Assembly (NCBI GenBank): GCA_949077035.1
Contig: CARUPR010000005.1
Location: 69,939 to 133,938 of the forward strand
DNA from: an uncultured Eubacteriales bacterium
GTDB taxonomy: Bacteria; Bacillota; Clostridia; Christensenellales; UBA1242
Direction of reading: 5' to 3'
Length of the DNA stretch: 64,000 nucleotides
Position numbers and translations under genes: made by a program. The notes beneath the pieces are model-generated. The model was given only the letters and a program-made list of their open reading frames with translations. It searched no databases and had not been told where the DNA came from. This document shows, piece by piece, positions 51,138 through 59,188 of this stretch. The number at the start of each line of letters is the position of its first letter. Position 1 is the stretch's first letter.

Positions 51138-52493
51138 ATGGCTAATAAATTAGATTTGATAATTGAAAAGGGTGTTGTCAATAGACTTGAAAAGGGGCTG
51201 TTGAAGGAAGCTGATTCTATCATAAATGACATCGCAAAAAATTATAGAATTTCGGCTCATGAGGTCAAAGAAAAGTTTAAGACAGCAATTTTTGAATATG
51301 TAAAAAAAGACCTAGGTAATAAGGGCTATGAATTTGACGGCCATATAAAATCAGATATTGATGTTTATCACTTAGCAGATTTTTCAATTGTTAAAGAATT
51401 TTTTAAAGAGGTTTGGAGAACTCTTCCTTTCACAATGCCGCAGGAAGATTTTGACAAAATGCAAGCTTGCATAAAAAGACCGCTTAAACTTAGATATTAT
51501 AATCCAAACAATCCAATTTATAAGTTTGTAAAACAAGGCAAGCTTGATTCAAATTATACTTTCAGGCAGGTTAAGAATAAATCAATCGTTCAAAATACAC
51601 AATTTTATTTGGCTGATGATGAAAACGGGCAGAGCCTTTATGCAAAACAGACAGAATTTGTTTTTGAGGCAAAGAAATTAAAGAAGGGCGGTGTTTCAAA
51701 TGAAGATGCTTCAAAATCAGAATATGAAAAATTAAAGGAAGAAGAATTATATTCTAGGACTCTTTCAATTTCTTTGTTTGCATTATTAGACGGCAATCCA
51801 AACAAGGCCTTGTCTGTTATGAGATATGATAATCAATATGACAGCAAGAATGAACATGTCAATACATGGGTTGGCAATGATAAACGTTTTAATATTTTTG
51901 GTGGAAAGATATCCTATCCTCACTTCCATTTTCAAAATGAAAATGACACAATTTTTTGTTTAAAGAAAAAATGCTATTCATCTGATTACATGGTTTCAAA
52001 GTGTTGTGGGATTGATTGCAAACACTTAAAAAGATATCTTTTGGATATCGATAGCAAAAGTGGGAAAAATTTGGAAGCCGAAAGACAGGAAAATGGAAGT
52101 TATGGTATGCCATTTTTGTCAATGAAGGAAGAAAACTATAAGTTTAAAATAAATGTTAATAAAATGCTTGATGAGTATTTTACAGAGCAAGAAATTAACA
52201 AAGATACTAAAACAGTTCTTCGCATTGGGCAGTGGATGGAAAATTCAAAAGATAATGAAGAATATAAAGATGGTCAATTTAAAAGCTTTGCAAACTTAAT
52301 TAAAACGATAGACTTTTTAAAACATCTAAATCTAATTAGAAAGGAAAAAGATTTGACTGCAAAAGACTTTGAAATGTTGTCAGATATAGAAGTTATGATT
52401 GCCTCTGAAATGGTGAATGAAGTCAATAGGATTTCAAACAAATTTGTCACAAAAGAGGTGGATGGAAAAGAGGAAGAATTTTATTTAGATTGA
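51138..52493 (+). CDS. Protein of unknown function with Cys/His-containing insert
   Basis: The 451-residue protein is not recognised. Residues 1-80 look like a helical N-terminus (LEKGLLKEADSIINDIAKNY). A central alpha/beta region contains FGGKISYPHFHFQNENDTIF followed by CLKKKCYSSDYMVSKCCGIDCKHL, a cluster of five Cys and a His that could bind zinc. No catalytic motif is clear. AGAGGGAAAT precedes the start. It ends with a near-perfect terminator. It is a singleton. Confidence 0.65.
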   Translation: MANKLDLIIEKGVVNRLEKGLLKEADSIINDIAKNYRISAHEVKEKFKTAIFEYVKKDLGNKGYEFDGHIKSDIDVYHLADFSIVKEFFKEVWRTLPFTMPQEDFDKMQACIKRPLKLRYYNPNNPIYKFVKQGKLDSNYTFRQVKNKSIVQNTQFYLADDENGQSLYAKQTEFVFEAKKLKKGGVSNEDASKSEYEKLKEEELYSRTLSISLFALLDGNPNKALSVMRYDNQYDSKNEHVNTWVGNDKRFNIFGGKISYPHFHFQNENDTIFCLKKKCYSSDYMVSKCCGIDCKHLKRYLLDIDSKSGKNLEAERQENGSYGMPFLSMKEENYKFKINVNKMLDEYFTEQEINKDTKTVLRIGQWMENSKDNEEYKDGQFKSFANLIKTIDFLKHLNLIRKEKDLTAKDFEMLSDIEVMIASEMVNEVNRISNKFVTKEVDGKEEEFYLD

Positions 52494-52500
52494 TATTCTT

Positions 52501-52536
52501 AAAAAATGATAAAGACATTATGCTTTATCATTTTTT
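52501..52536. terminator. Strong bidirectional terminator
   Basis: AAAAAATGATAAAG (52501-52514) pairs without mismatch with CTTTATCATTTTTT around an 8-base loop. The 120 bases that follow, to the glmM end, hold nothing else. Confidence 0.85.
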
Positions 52537-52659
52537 GTTTAAATTAAATTTTAAGTGATTTTCTTTTTTTTATTTAAATTCATATAATGCTTTATAAGCT
52601 TATAAATATGGATATTTAAGTTTAAAAAAAATTAAAATATGAAAAATTTAAAAATTAAA

Positions 52660-53961
52660 TCATCTTTGTTCTTCAACAGATTTTATAATATTTTCAATTT
52701 CGCAAGCCCATTTTTCGGCTTCTTTTTTGTTTATATGTTCGCACATAACTCTGATTTTGCTTTCAGTCCCGCTTGCTCTGACCAAGACTCTGCCATCAGA
52801 GCCAAATAAGTTTTGAATGGATAACACTTTTGAAGATAAGAGGTCGGAATTTAATATTCTGTATTTGTCAATTACTTCCACATTTTTTATGATTTGAGGA
52901 TAATGTTTGAAGGTGACAAGGTCTGATAGGGCAGAGCCGCTTTCCTTAACCAGTGAAGCTATTGATATGGCGGTAAGCACACCATCTCCAGTGGTCGAAA
53001 AGTCCATATCAATGATATGACCTGAGGTTTCGCCGCCAAGATAAGAGTTTCGATTTTTCATAAGTTCTACCACATATTTATCGCCAACATCAGCCCGCAA
53101 CAAGTTCAGATTATTTTTTGCGAGGGCAACTTCAAGACCTTTGTTTGTCATGCTTGTTCCAACAACAAAAGAGCCTTGTTTAAGTTTTCTTGAAAGTATA
53201 AATAAGATGTCATCACCATCAATTATCTCGCCTTTTTCATTGCAGCCGATAATTCTATCGGCATCACCATCAAAAGAAAAGCCCATGTCTGCTTTATATT
53301 TTTTGACCGCTTCAGCCAATACTTCTGGATAAAGAGCACCGCATTTATAGTTTATCTTTTTTCCATTTTTGCCATTATTTATTATGATGACTTTTGCACC
53401 AAGTGTGGTGAATAGGTCCTTGGCTGTGCTTGTTGAAGCGCCATTTGCAAGGTCCAGAACGATTGTTAAACCTTCAAGTTTTGAAAATTTTGAAAGGATG
53501 TTTTCTTTATATTTTTTTATTAGTCTTGGTCTTGAATAATACTTTCCAATCTTATCACTTCCCAGGTTTGTTGAATATAAAATCTTTCTTTCAATAATTG
53601 ATTCAAGCTCTTCGGTAAGTTTGTATCCATCTTTATCAAAAATTTTTATTCCGTTGTAGAAGCGGGGGTTGTGGCTTGCGCTTATGACAATTCCATAATC
53701 AAAACCTAGTGCTTTTGTAAGATATGCAATTACCGGTGTTGGTGCAATTCCAATATCAATCACATCCACACCATGGCTCATAAGACCACTTGCAAAGGAT
53801 AGTGAAAGCAGACTTCCGCTTCGCCTTGTATCTCTTCCCATCAAGACTTTTTTATGTAGGCATAAACCACCCAAACTATTTCCGACTTTGAAGGCAATGT
53901 CTGGCGAAATCACTTCACCATAAATTCCTCTAAATCCATCTGTTCCAAAATAAATTCCCAT
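52660..53961 (-). CDS. glmM: Phosphoglucosamine mutase GlmM
   Basis: The 433-residue enzyme has FGTDGFRG near its start, the phosphoserine loop VISASHNPRFYNG with Ser96, the metal loop SFDGDADRIIG, the sugar loop YLGGETSGHI and the phosphate loop RASGTESKIRVMCE. This set defines GlmM, which turns glucosamine-6-phosphate into glucosamine-1-phosphate for UDP-GlcNAc. It is slightly shorter than typical (about 445). AGGAGAAT precedes the ATG. A GlmU acetyltransferase-like gene lies upstream on the same strand, the next steps of this pathway. Confidence 0.95.
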   Translation of the reverse strand: MGIYFGTDGFRGIYGEVISPDIAFKVGNSLGGLCLHKKVLMGRDTRRSGSLLSLSFASGLMSHGVDVIDIGIAPTPVIAYLTKALGFDYGIVISASHNPRFYNGIKIFDKDGYKLTEELESIIERKILYSTNLGSDKIGKYYSRPRLIKKYKENILSKFSKLEGLTIVLDLANGASTSTAKDLFTTLGAKVIIINNGKNGKKINYKCGALYPEVLAEAVKKYKADMGFSFDGDADRIIGCNEKGEIIDGDDILFILSRKLKQGSFVVGTSMTNKGLEVALAKNNLNLLRADVGDKYVVELMKNRNSYLGGETSGHIIDMDFSTTGDGVLTAISIASLVKESGSALSDLVTFKHYPQIIKNVEVIDKYRILNSDLLSSKVLSIQNLFGSDGRVLVRASGTESKIRVMCEHINKKEAEKWACEIENIIKSVEEQR

Positions 53962-54191
53962 GTATATTCTCCTTATGTTTTTTGAATTATTTTTCTAAGT
54001 CATTGTTTAATAAAATGATTTAAAATTGCGATAATATAATTGATGATTTAATAAAAGAAAGCTAAGTATAAATTAAATCAAAAAAGCTTTTCAAGATGAA
54101 AAAATTTATAAAATTAAAGAAAAAACAAAAAATTAAACAAATTTTTTATAATTTATTTAAATTTTTGATATAATTTTCTTAAATTTTTATT

Positions 54192-54803
54192 TTACCAATA
54201 CTTTTTTGCACGTTTAGGTTTTCGTTCTTGTCGCACTCTTCCAATCACAAAATCTTCACTTTCGGTATCGGTTGTGACGGTGGTTCCGGCACAAATATAG
54301 CTATCGTCTGCGATATTTACAGGTGCGATAATATTGCAGTTTGAACCTATAAAAACATGGTTTCCTACCAAGGTTTTATTCTTGCTTTTGCCATTGTAAT
54401 TTACAAATATTGCACCACATCCGATATTGCAATTTTCTCCCAATTGTGCATCTCCAACATAGGCAAGATGACTTACCTTGCAGCCTTTTCCAATATCGCT
54501 ATTTTTGATTTCCACAAAGTTTCCAATTTTGCAGTTTTCTTTTATAATGCTGTTCATCCTAAGATGTGCAAAAGGACCAATACTTACATTGTCTTTTACT
54601 TCAGAGTCTTCCACTATGCTGGATTGCAATTTGCAGTTGTTGCCAACAGAACTATTTATTATATAGTTGCCAGGCAAAAGGACTGTGTTATCACCAATAA
54701 AACAGTTGCCTTCTATATGGTTGTTTTCAAAGATTGTAACATTTTCGCCAAGTATAACACCTTCGCTTATGAAACAACTTTCTCTATTTAAAAATTTAGT
54801 CAT
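54192..54803 (-). CDS. Stand-alone GlmU-type acetyltransferase domain (left-handed beta helix)
   Basis: The 203-residue protein consists almost only of hexapeptide repeats. Segments SEVKDNVSIGPFAHLRMNS, NCKIGNFVEIKNSDIGKGC, VSHLAYVGDAQLGENCNIG, FVNYNGKSKNKTLVGNHVFIGSN and FVIGRVRQERKPK align in order with the C-terminal acetyltransferase half of GlmU, including the Arg-rich segment and the NYNGK-Lys loop. The N-terminal uridyltransferase domain is missing. It should acetylate glucosamine-1-phosphate, with a separate uridyltransferase elsewhere. Position by glmM supports this role. Confidence 0.85.
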   Translation of the reverse strand: MTKFLNRESCFISEGVILGENVTIFENNHIEGNCFIGDNTVLLPGNYIINSSVGNNCKLQSSIVEDSEVKDNVSIGPFAHLRMNSIIKENCKIGNFVEIKNSDIGKGCKVSHLAYVGDAQLGENCNIGCGAIFVNYNGKSKNKTLVGNHVFIGSNCNIIAPVNIADDSYICAGTTVTTDTESEDFVIGRVRQERKPKRAKKYW

Positions 54804-54916
54804 AAAAGCTCCTAATGCTATTTATGAGAAAGAATAAAAAATGTTGATAAAAAATAAAATTAATTTAAAATGATTGCGCAAAAGAAAATATAATGCTATA
54901 ATAAAAATCAAGATAT

Positions 54917-54990
54917 GCAGGTATAATTTAGGGGTAAAATGTATGCTTCCCAAGCATAATTCACGGGTTCGATTCCCGTTACCTGCTCCA
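54917..54990 (+). tRNA. tRNA-Gly(CCC), CCA encoded
   Basis: The acceptor GCAGGTA pairs with TACCTGC; the anticodon stem TATGC/GCATA encloses TTCCCAA with anticodon CCC at 54949-54951; the T arm is ACGGG-TTCGATT-CCCGT; the discriminator T (54987) is followed by CCA. Everything to its right up to the window edge is accessory, so it may be the attachment gene of that island. Confidence 0.95.
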
Positions 54991-55000
54991 AATATATTGT

Positions 55001-55033
55001 ATAAAAAGTCTTTTTTTAGAAAGGCCTTTTTCA
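55001..55033 (+). terminator. Terminator after tRNA-Gly
   Basis: AAAAAGTCTTT and AAAGGCCTTTTT arms pair with one or two irregularities, followed by T residues. Confidence 0.65.
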
Positions 55034-55109
55034 TTGCAAAAACCACAATATACAGTGTTTTTTGAGTATTTAATCACTGCATACAGATATGACAATTTTT
55101 GAGATTTGA

Positions 55110-55300
55110 AATTTGGCAATTTCAAGTCTTTTTTCAAAATACAAAAGTTTTGATTTTTTTGATTTTTTGCCCAAAATTTTGATTTTTTATCAAAAAATTG
55201 GCTGTCGCAAAATCAAAACTTCAAAAATCAAAACAGAACACCGAGAAAATCAAAATAAATCAAACTAAATCAAAAATAATCAAAAAATCAAAATTTCAAG
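55110..55300. repeat. Imperfect long inverted repeat of TTTGATTTTT/AAAAATCAAA units
   Basis: The left side has several TTGATTTTT units and the right side several AAAATCAAA units, with GGCTGTCGC between. The arms can fold into a long imperfect hairpin. No gene is visible in it. It may be an untranslated RNA, a terminator cluster or an island-end structure. Confidence 0.4.
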
Positions 55301-55302
55301 CC

Positions 55303-55336
55303 AAAATCGATGCAGAATTCAAAGAGTTGTATTATA
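55303..55336 (+). promoter_or_regulatory. Promoter-like block, copy A (before DUF3781 gene)
   Basis: CAGAATTCAAAGAGTTGTAT precedes TATAAT. Nearly the same block recurs at 55634-55669 before the next gene. Confidence 0.6.
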
Positions 55337-55354
55337 ATAGTTGCAGGAGAAAAA

Positions 55355-55600
55355 ATGGATAAACAAATTTTAATTGACAACATAGAACTGGTTCACACAA
55401 CAGAGATGGGAATCGATAGGATTAAAAGAAATTTGAAGCTCGACACAAATGATGTTGTTGAATATTGCAAGGGAAAAGTTTTGGATAAGCAATGTAAGAT
55501 TTATAGACACGGCAAAAATTGGTATTGTGAAATAGAAGATGTAATTATCACAATCAATGCTTATAGTTACACAATAATCACGGCACACAAAATAAAGTAA
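55355..55600 (+). CDS. DUF3781 family protein
   Basis: The start at 55355 follows GCAGGAG; the upstream ATG at 55310 lies within the promoter block. The 81-residue protein has the pattern of DUF3781: HTTEMGIDRIKRNLKL, DVVEYCKGKVLD, IYRHGKNWYCEIED and INAYSYTIITAHK. The function is unknown; members are common on mobile or accessory DNA in Firmicutes and resemble small toxin-like folds. It is followed by a terminator whose hairpin recurs after the next gene. Confidence 0.8.
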   Translation: MDKQILIDNIELVHTTEMGIDRIKRNLKLDTNDVVEYCKGKVLDKQCKIYRHGKNWYCEIEDVIITINAYSYTIITAHKIK

Positions 55601-55601
55601 G

Positions 55602-55629
55602 ATCACGAATCAAAAGTTCGTGATTTTTT
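55602..55629 (+). terminator. Rho-independent terminator, ATCACGAA type, copy 1
   Basis: ATCACGAA (55602-55609) pairs with TTCGTGAT (55617-55624), followed by T6. Confidence 0.85.
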
Positions 55630-55633
55630 CATA

Positions 55634-55669
55634 AAACCGATACAGAATGCAAAGAGTTGTGGTATAATG
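55634..55669 (+). promoter_or_regulatory. Promoter-like block, copy B (before GNAT gene)
   Basis: CAGAATGCAAAGAGTTGTGG followed by TATAAT repeats the block at 55303-55336 with few differences. Confidence 0.6.
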
Positions 55670-55687
55670 AATTCATAGGAGATAAAT

Positions 55688-56422
55688 ATGAATAGATATA
55701 TAAACTTAACAATAGAAAACATTGACAATGAACATTTGTGCTGTGCTATTGGAGATAAAAAGCATCAACAAGGCGTTAGAAATAAAAAAGATTGGTTGAA
55801 AGAAAGAATTAAGGAAGGACATGTTTTTAGGAAACTTGATGCACAGGGGAAAATTTTTGTTGAATATGCACCACTCGAAAAGGCATGGTGTCCAGTTCAT
55901 GGCAAAGATTTTTTGTATATTTATTGTCTTTGGGTTGCAGGAAGTTTTAAGGGAAATGGTTATGCAAAAGAGCTATTGGAATATGTGATTGCTGACGCCA
56001 AGAAACAAGGGAAGAATGGGGTTTGCACAATTTCATCAAAAAAGAAAAAACCATTTATTGGAGAGAAAAAGTTTTTTGAACACTTTGGTTTTAAGATTGT
56101 TGACAGTATTGAAGATTATGAGTTATTGAGTTTAAACTTCAATAAAGAAACACCAAAATTTTCAGACAGCATAAAACAGATGAAAATTGCCAGCAACAAT
56201 TTGACAATATATTATAGTCAACAATGCCCATACACAAATAATTCAATTTTAGAGATTGAAGAATACGCAAAAGAGAGCGGAAAAAAGATTGATTTGATAA
56301 AAGTTGACACACTTGAAAAAGCAAAGTCAATGCCGTGCATATTTCAAAATTGGGCAGTGTTCAAAGATGGTAAGTTTGTTTCAAACACGCTTTTGAATAA
56401 AAATTCGGTTGCAAAATTATAA
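55688..56422 (+). CDS. GNAT N-acetyltransferase with C-terminal YoaP-like domain
   Basis: The 244-residue protein has a GNAT core with the acetyl-CoA loop GSFKGNGYAKELLEYVIAD at residues 85-104, and a C-terminal thioredoxin-like part (residues 165-244) with YYSQQCPYTNNSI and PCIFQNWAVFKDGKF, matching YoaP-type proteins. YoaP-like enzymes have no well-defined substrate. AGGAGATA precedes the start. Same promoter block and terminator type as the DUF3781 gene indicate a shared origin of these cargo units. Confidence 0.8.
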   Translation: MNRYINLTIENIDNEHLCCAIGDKKHQQGVRNKKDWLKERIKEGHVFRKLDAQGKIFVEYAPLEKAWCPVHGKDFLYIYCLWVAGSFKGNGYAKELLEYVIADAKKQGKNGVCTISSKKKKPFIGEKKFFEHFGFKIVDSIEDYELLSLNFNKETPKFSDSIKQMKIASNNLTIYYSQQCPYTNNSILEIEEYAKESGKKIDLIKVDTLEKAKSMPCIFQNWAVFKDGKFVSNTLLNKNSVAKL

Positions 56423-56432
56423 GAAATTAACA

Positions 56433-56459
56433 ATCACGAGCAAAGGTTCGTGATTTTTT
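56433..56459 (+). terminator. Rho-independent terminator, ATCACGA type, copy 2
   Basis: ATCACGA (56433-56439) pairs with TCGTGAT (56448-56454), then six T; near copy of that at 55602. Confidence 0.8.
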
Positions 56460-56493
56460 GTTGTGAAAATTAAATTAAAGGGAGAATAAGAAA

Positions 56494-56529
56494 ATGGCAG
56501 TAAAGATTGCAATATTTACTAGAAAATGA
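56494..56529 (+). other. Eleven-codon open frame before the DUF488 gene
   Basis: MAVKIAIFTRK is preceded by AAAGGGAG and ends in TGA 13 bases before the DUF488 ATG; a TATAAT overlaps the end. It may be a leader peptide or the leftover start of a deleted gene. Confidence 0.3.
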
Positions 56530-56541
56530 TATAATAAAATC

Positions 56542-57099
56542 ATGATTTACACAATAGGTTATGCTGGAACAGACATTGAAAGATTTATTGGGATTCTAAA
56601 AGATAAAAAAGTTGACATTTTAATTGACGTAAGAAGCATTCCGAGAAGTCAATATTTTTATCAGTTTAATGACAATCTTTTAAGCAAAACGCTTTCGAAT
56701 GTTGGTATAAAATATGAGAATTGGAAACGCGAATTTGGTGCAAGGCAAGATAATATGGGGTTTTATACCGACAGCATTCTTGATTACGAAAAGTTCTCTC
56801 AAAGCAAGCAATTTCAGGAGGGTGTTTCAAAAATTAAAGAACTTGTAAAACGGGACATAAACATTTGTTTGATGTGTGCTGAAATAGACCCAATTAATTG
56901 TCATAGAGCGATTCTTTGTGGGAAAGAGCTTTATGTCAAAGGGTTAGATGTTATGCATATCGTAGCAAAAAGAAATGGAGAAACCCTTTTTGCAAGTCAA
57001 GAAGACTTTGAGAAAAGGCTCCTTACGTGTACAAAGGTAAATAACCTTTCCGAGGCTTACCAAAAACAAAACAAAAAAATCGGCTATAAGCTAACTTAA
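56542..57099 (+). CDS. DUF488 family protein
   Basis: The 185-residue protein matches DUF488: MIYTIGYAGTDIERFIGIL, LIDVRSIPRSQYFYQFN and ICLMCAEIDPINCHRAILC, with conserved Cys-His residues in the last motif. Function is not established; the fold is often found in stress or defence neighbourhoods. It lacks a ribosome site; the -10 box lies 10 to 15 bases upstream. The next gene encodes a dual-OB domain protein, a pairing seen repeatedly. Confidence 0.85.
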   Translation: MIYTIGYAGTDIERFIGILKDKKVDILIDVRSIPRSQYFYQFNDNLLSKTLSNVGIKYENWKREFGARQDNMGFYTDSILDYEKFSQSKQFQEGVSKIKELVKRDINICLMCAEIDPINCHRAILCGKELYVKGLDVMHIVAKRNGETLFASQEDFEKRLLTCTKVNNLSEAYQKQNKKIGYKLT

Positions 57100-57120
57100 A
57101 AAAGTTGGTCAGCCAAGTTG

Positions 57121-57156
57121 AAGTTAATCACAAAATTACAGTGGTTAACTTTTTTG
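57121..57156 (+). terminator. Rho-independent terminator
   Basis: AAGTTAATCAC (57121-57131) pairs with GTGGTTAACTT (57141-57151), one G-T, followed by five T. Confidence 0.8.
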
Positions 57157-57182
57157 TTGCTAAAAGTTAAAAGGAGAGGAAG

Positions 57183-57803
57183 ATGAAAAAACAAATTTGC
57201 ATATTAACAAAGTCGTTGAAGGATCACGATTATTGTGTTGCGGGGATTGATATTGCTACAGGGAAGTGGATAAGGCTTGTGACCTCAAAGGATGGAGGGG
57301 CTTTTCCAAAAGAAATGTTAGATGATAATCATTTTAAAGAATTAAATGTTCTTGAAGTTGAAGTAAAACAACATGTGCAATATCATGTTCAAACTGAAAA
57401 TTGGCTCGTTGACGAAAAAGCTGAAATTAAAAAGATTGGAACTTTATCAAAACAGCAAGTGTTTAGTTTGCATCCCATAGAAAAGCCAAAAATGATTTTT
57501 GGAACAACAGGAAACGAATTACAAAAATCAGAAATTAAAAACTTAAATCATTCATTAGAAATGGTAAATGTAAAAGAGTTACAACTTGACACATCTATGA
57601 AAGGAGATGGGAGGCATCATTTCAAAGTTAAATTTCAATTTAACGGTAATGAATATAACCTGGCGTTAACTGATCCAAAATACAGAAATGAAGATTTTGA
57701 TCAAATTCGCATTCCAAATGCAACAATAATTGTGAGTATCCCTGCTGTACCTTATGGAGAGAATGATCTGTATTATAAATTTGTCGCAAAGATTTTAATT
57801 TAA
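57183..57803 (+). CDS. Dual-OB domain (DuOB) protein
   Basis: The 206-residue protein begins KKQICILTKSLKDHDYCVAGIDIATGKWIRLVT, the first OB-like barrel typical of DuOB proteins, which follow DUF488 genes; a second barrel covers about residues 120-206 (FKVKFQFNGNEYNLALTDPKY). OB folds imply nucleic-acid or nucleotide binding. AGGAGAGG precedes the ATG. Its genomic pairing with DUF488 suggests a joint function in handling nucleic acids in a defence setting, which is inference only. Confidence 0.75.
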   Translation: MKKQICILTKSLKDHDYCVAGIDIATGKWIRLVTSKDGGAFPKEMLDDNHFKELNVLEVEVKQHVQYHVQTENWLVDEKAEIKKIGTLSKQQVFSLHPIEKPKMIFGTTGNELQKSEIKNLNHSLEMVNVKELQLDTSMKGDGRHHFKVKFQFNGNEYNLALTDPKYRNEDFDQIRIPNATIIVSIPAVPYGENDLYYKFVAKILI

Positions 57804-57810
57804 CAAATTG

Positions 57811-57837
57811 AGAGGAGTGTTAACTTCTCTTTTTTTG
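57811..57837 (+). terminator. Rho-independent terminator
   Basis: AGAGGAG pairs with CTTCTCT (one G-T) around TGTTAA, followed by a T run. Confidence 0.7.
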
Positions 57838-57849
57838 TTTTATCAAAGT

Positions 57850-58089
57850 CTAATCTAAGAATATTTCTTTACAAACTTCATATGTAATTTGAATAATATG
57901 GTCAATTTCAAGAGAATGAAGTTGACCTTTTTCATTGTCTAGGGTTATATATTCACGCCATTTTTCTTTTGAAAAACCTTTTGTGAATGCGTCTTCAAGT
58001 TCGCAAATCTTATTTAATTGAAGTTGTGTCTCGGCACTTCATTTTTCTGATTCAAGAATATTCATAACGATTTCTATAATGTAGTTCAT
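57850..58089 (-). pseudogene. Small gene interrupted by an in-frame TGA
   Basis: On the minus strand, ATG at 58089 opens MNYIIEIVMNILESEK, then TGA (58041-58039), then SAETQLQLNKICELEDAFTK, KWREYITLDNEKGQLHSLEI and a TAG at 57852-57850. The 80-codon frame is otherwise intact, with GGAGGGG upstream of the start. The amino-acid pattern looks like a natural small protein. Either a Trp or Arg codon became TGA, or this copy is a decaying cargo gene. Family unknown. Confidence 0.6.
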
Positions 58090-58174
58090 AACCCCTCCGT
58101 AAATTTGGTTGTGTGTTGTATAGCGTAAATAAAATTCTTTTGCAAGTCTTTTTGCAAAGTTTTTAAAAATATTT

Positions 58175-58231
58175 TATCGGCAATAATTGTTGTGAAAATT
58201 ATTTGACTTTTTGCCGATATCGGTATATAAT
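58175..58231 (+). promoter_or_regulatory. Fic gene promoter with a palindromic operator in its spacer
   Basis: TTGACT (58203-58208) and TATAAT (58226-58231) are 17 bp apart. The spacer holds CCGATATCGG (58214-58223), and an inverted copy of its left half, TATCGGCAA, occurs at 58175-58183. A bound repressor would block RNA polymerase. The HTH domain of the Fic protein is the likely binder. Confidence 0.65.
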
Positions 58232-58259
58232 TAAATTATTAAATTTGGGAGAGATTTAA

Positions 58260-59153
58260 GTGAAATTTTTATCAGTTGCAGAGATTGCTAAAAAATGGGG
58301 GATGAGTGATAGGTCTGTTAGAAACTATTGTGCTCAGGGTCGTATCAATGGTGCATTTCTGACTGGCAAAACTTGGAACATCCCAGCGGATGCTGTTAAG
58401 CCAGAAAGAGAAAATAAGGCGAAATTTAGTGATAACGAACTTTTAAATGTTTTAAAAGAACAAAAAGATATGAAGTTGAAAGGTGGTATTTATCACAAAA
58501 CTCAAATTGAACTAACGTATAACTCAAACCATATTGAAGGCAGTAAACTTACAGAAGACCAAACAAGATTTATCTTTGAAACTAACACAATTGGCGTTGA
58601 CAACGGAACAATAAATATCGACGATGTTATAGAAACTTCAAACCACTTCAAATGCATTGATTTTATCATAGATAATGCAAAGAAAACTTTAACAGAATCA
58701 ATGATAAAAGAATTGCATTTCATCTTAAAAACGGGAACATCAGATAGTCGCAAAGGTTGGTTTAATGTTGGTGCCTATAAAAAGCTTCCAAACGAGGTCG
58801 GCGGTGAAGAAACTTGCAAGCCAGAAAATGTCGCAAGCGAAATGAAAAAACTTTTAGAAACTTACAACTTAAAACAAACGAAAATATTAGAGGATATAGT
58901 TGAGTTTCACCAACACTTCGAAAAAATTCATCCATTTCAAGATGGCAATGGCAGAGTGGGGCGTCTAATAATGTTTAAAGAATGTCTAGCAAATAATATA
59001 ATTCCATTCATAATAGATGAAGGTTTAAAATTCTATTATTATCGAGGGCTCAAAGAATGGAGCAACGAGCGAGGATACTTGCTTGATACCTGTTTGTCAG
59101 CACAGGATAAGTTTAGAAAATGGTTGAAATATTTTGGAATTCAGAACAAGTAA
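58260..59153 (+). CDS. Fic family protein with N-terminal DNA-binding domain
   Basis: The start is GTG 58260 after GGGAGAG. The 297-residue protein has a MerR/excisionase-like domain (residues 3-50; VAEIAKKWGMSDRSVRNYC), an inhibitory helix motif SNHIEG near residue 88, and the Fic catalytic loop HPFQDGNGRVGR from His224. Fic enzymes usually transfer AMP to target proteins; the inhibitory motif before the core marks class II. The DNA-binding domain suggests it regulates its own promoter, whose spacer is a palindrome. hamA starts 35 bp downstream with no terminator between, so the Fic and Hachiman genes may share transcripts. Confidence 0.88.
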   Translation: MKFLSVAEIAKKWGMSDRSVRNYCAQGRINGAFLTGKTWNIPADAVKPERENKAKFSDNELLNVLKEQKDMKLKGGIYHKTQIELTYNSNHIEGSKLTEDQTRFIFETNTIGVDNGTINIDDVIETSNHFKCIDFIIDNAKKTLTESMIKELHFILKTGTSDSRKGWFNVGAYKKLPNEVGGEETCKPENVASEMKKLLETYNLKQTKILEDIVEFHQHFEKIHPFQDGNGRVGRLIMFKECLANNIIPFIIDEGLKFYYYRGLKEWSNERGYLLDTCLSAQDKFRKWLKYFGIQNK

Positions 59154-59188
59154 TTGTAACTAGTGTGTTTGTAATAAAGAGGAGAAAA

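Noticed and set aside
57850..58089. TGA read as tryptophan (genetic code 4)
   Set aside because: Many intact genes in the window stop at TGA, such as the amidotransferase gene at 4976 and hslV at 30791, so the standard code is used.
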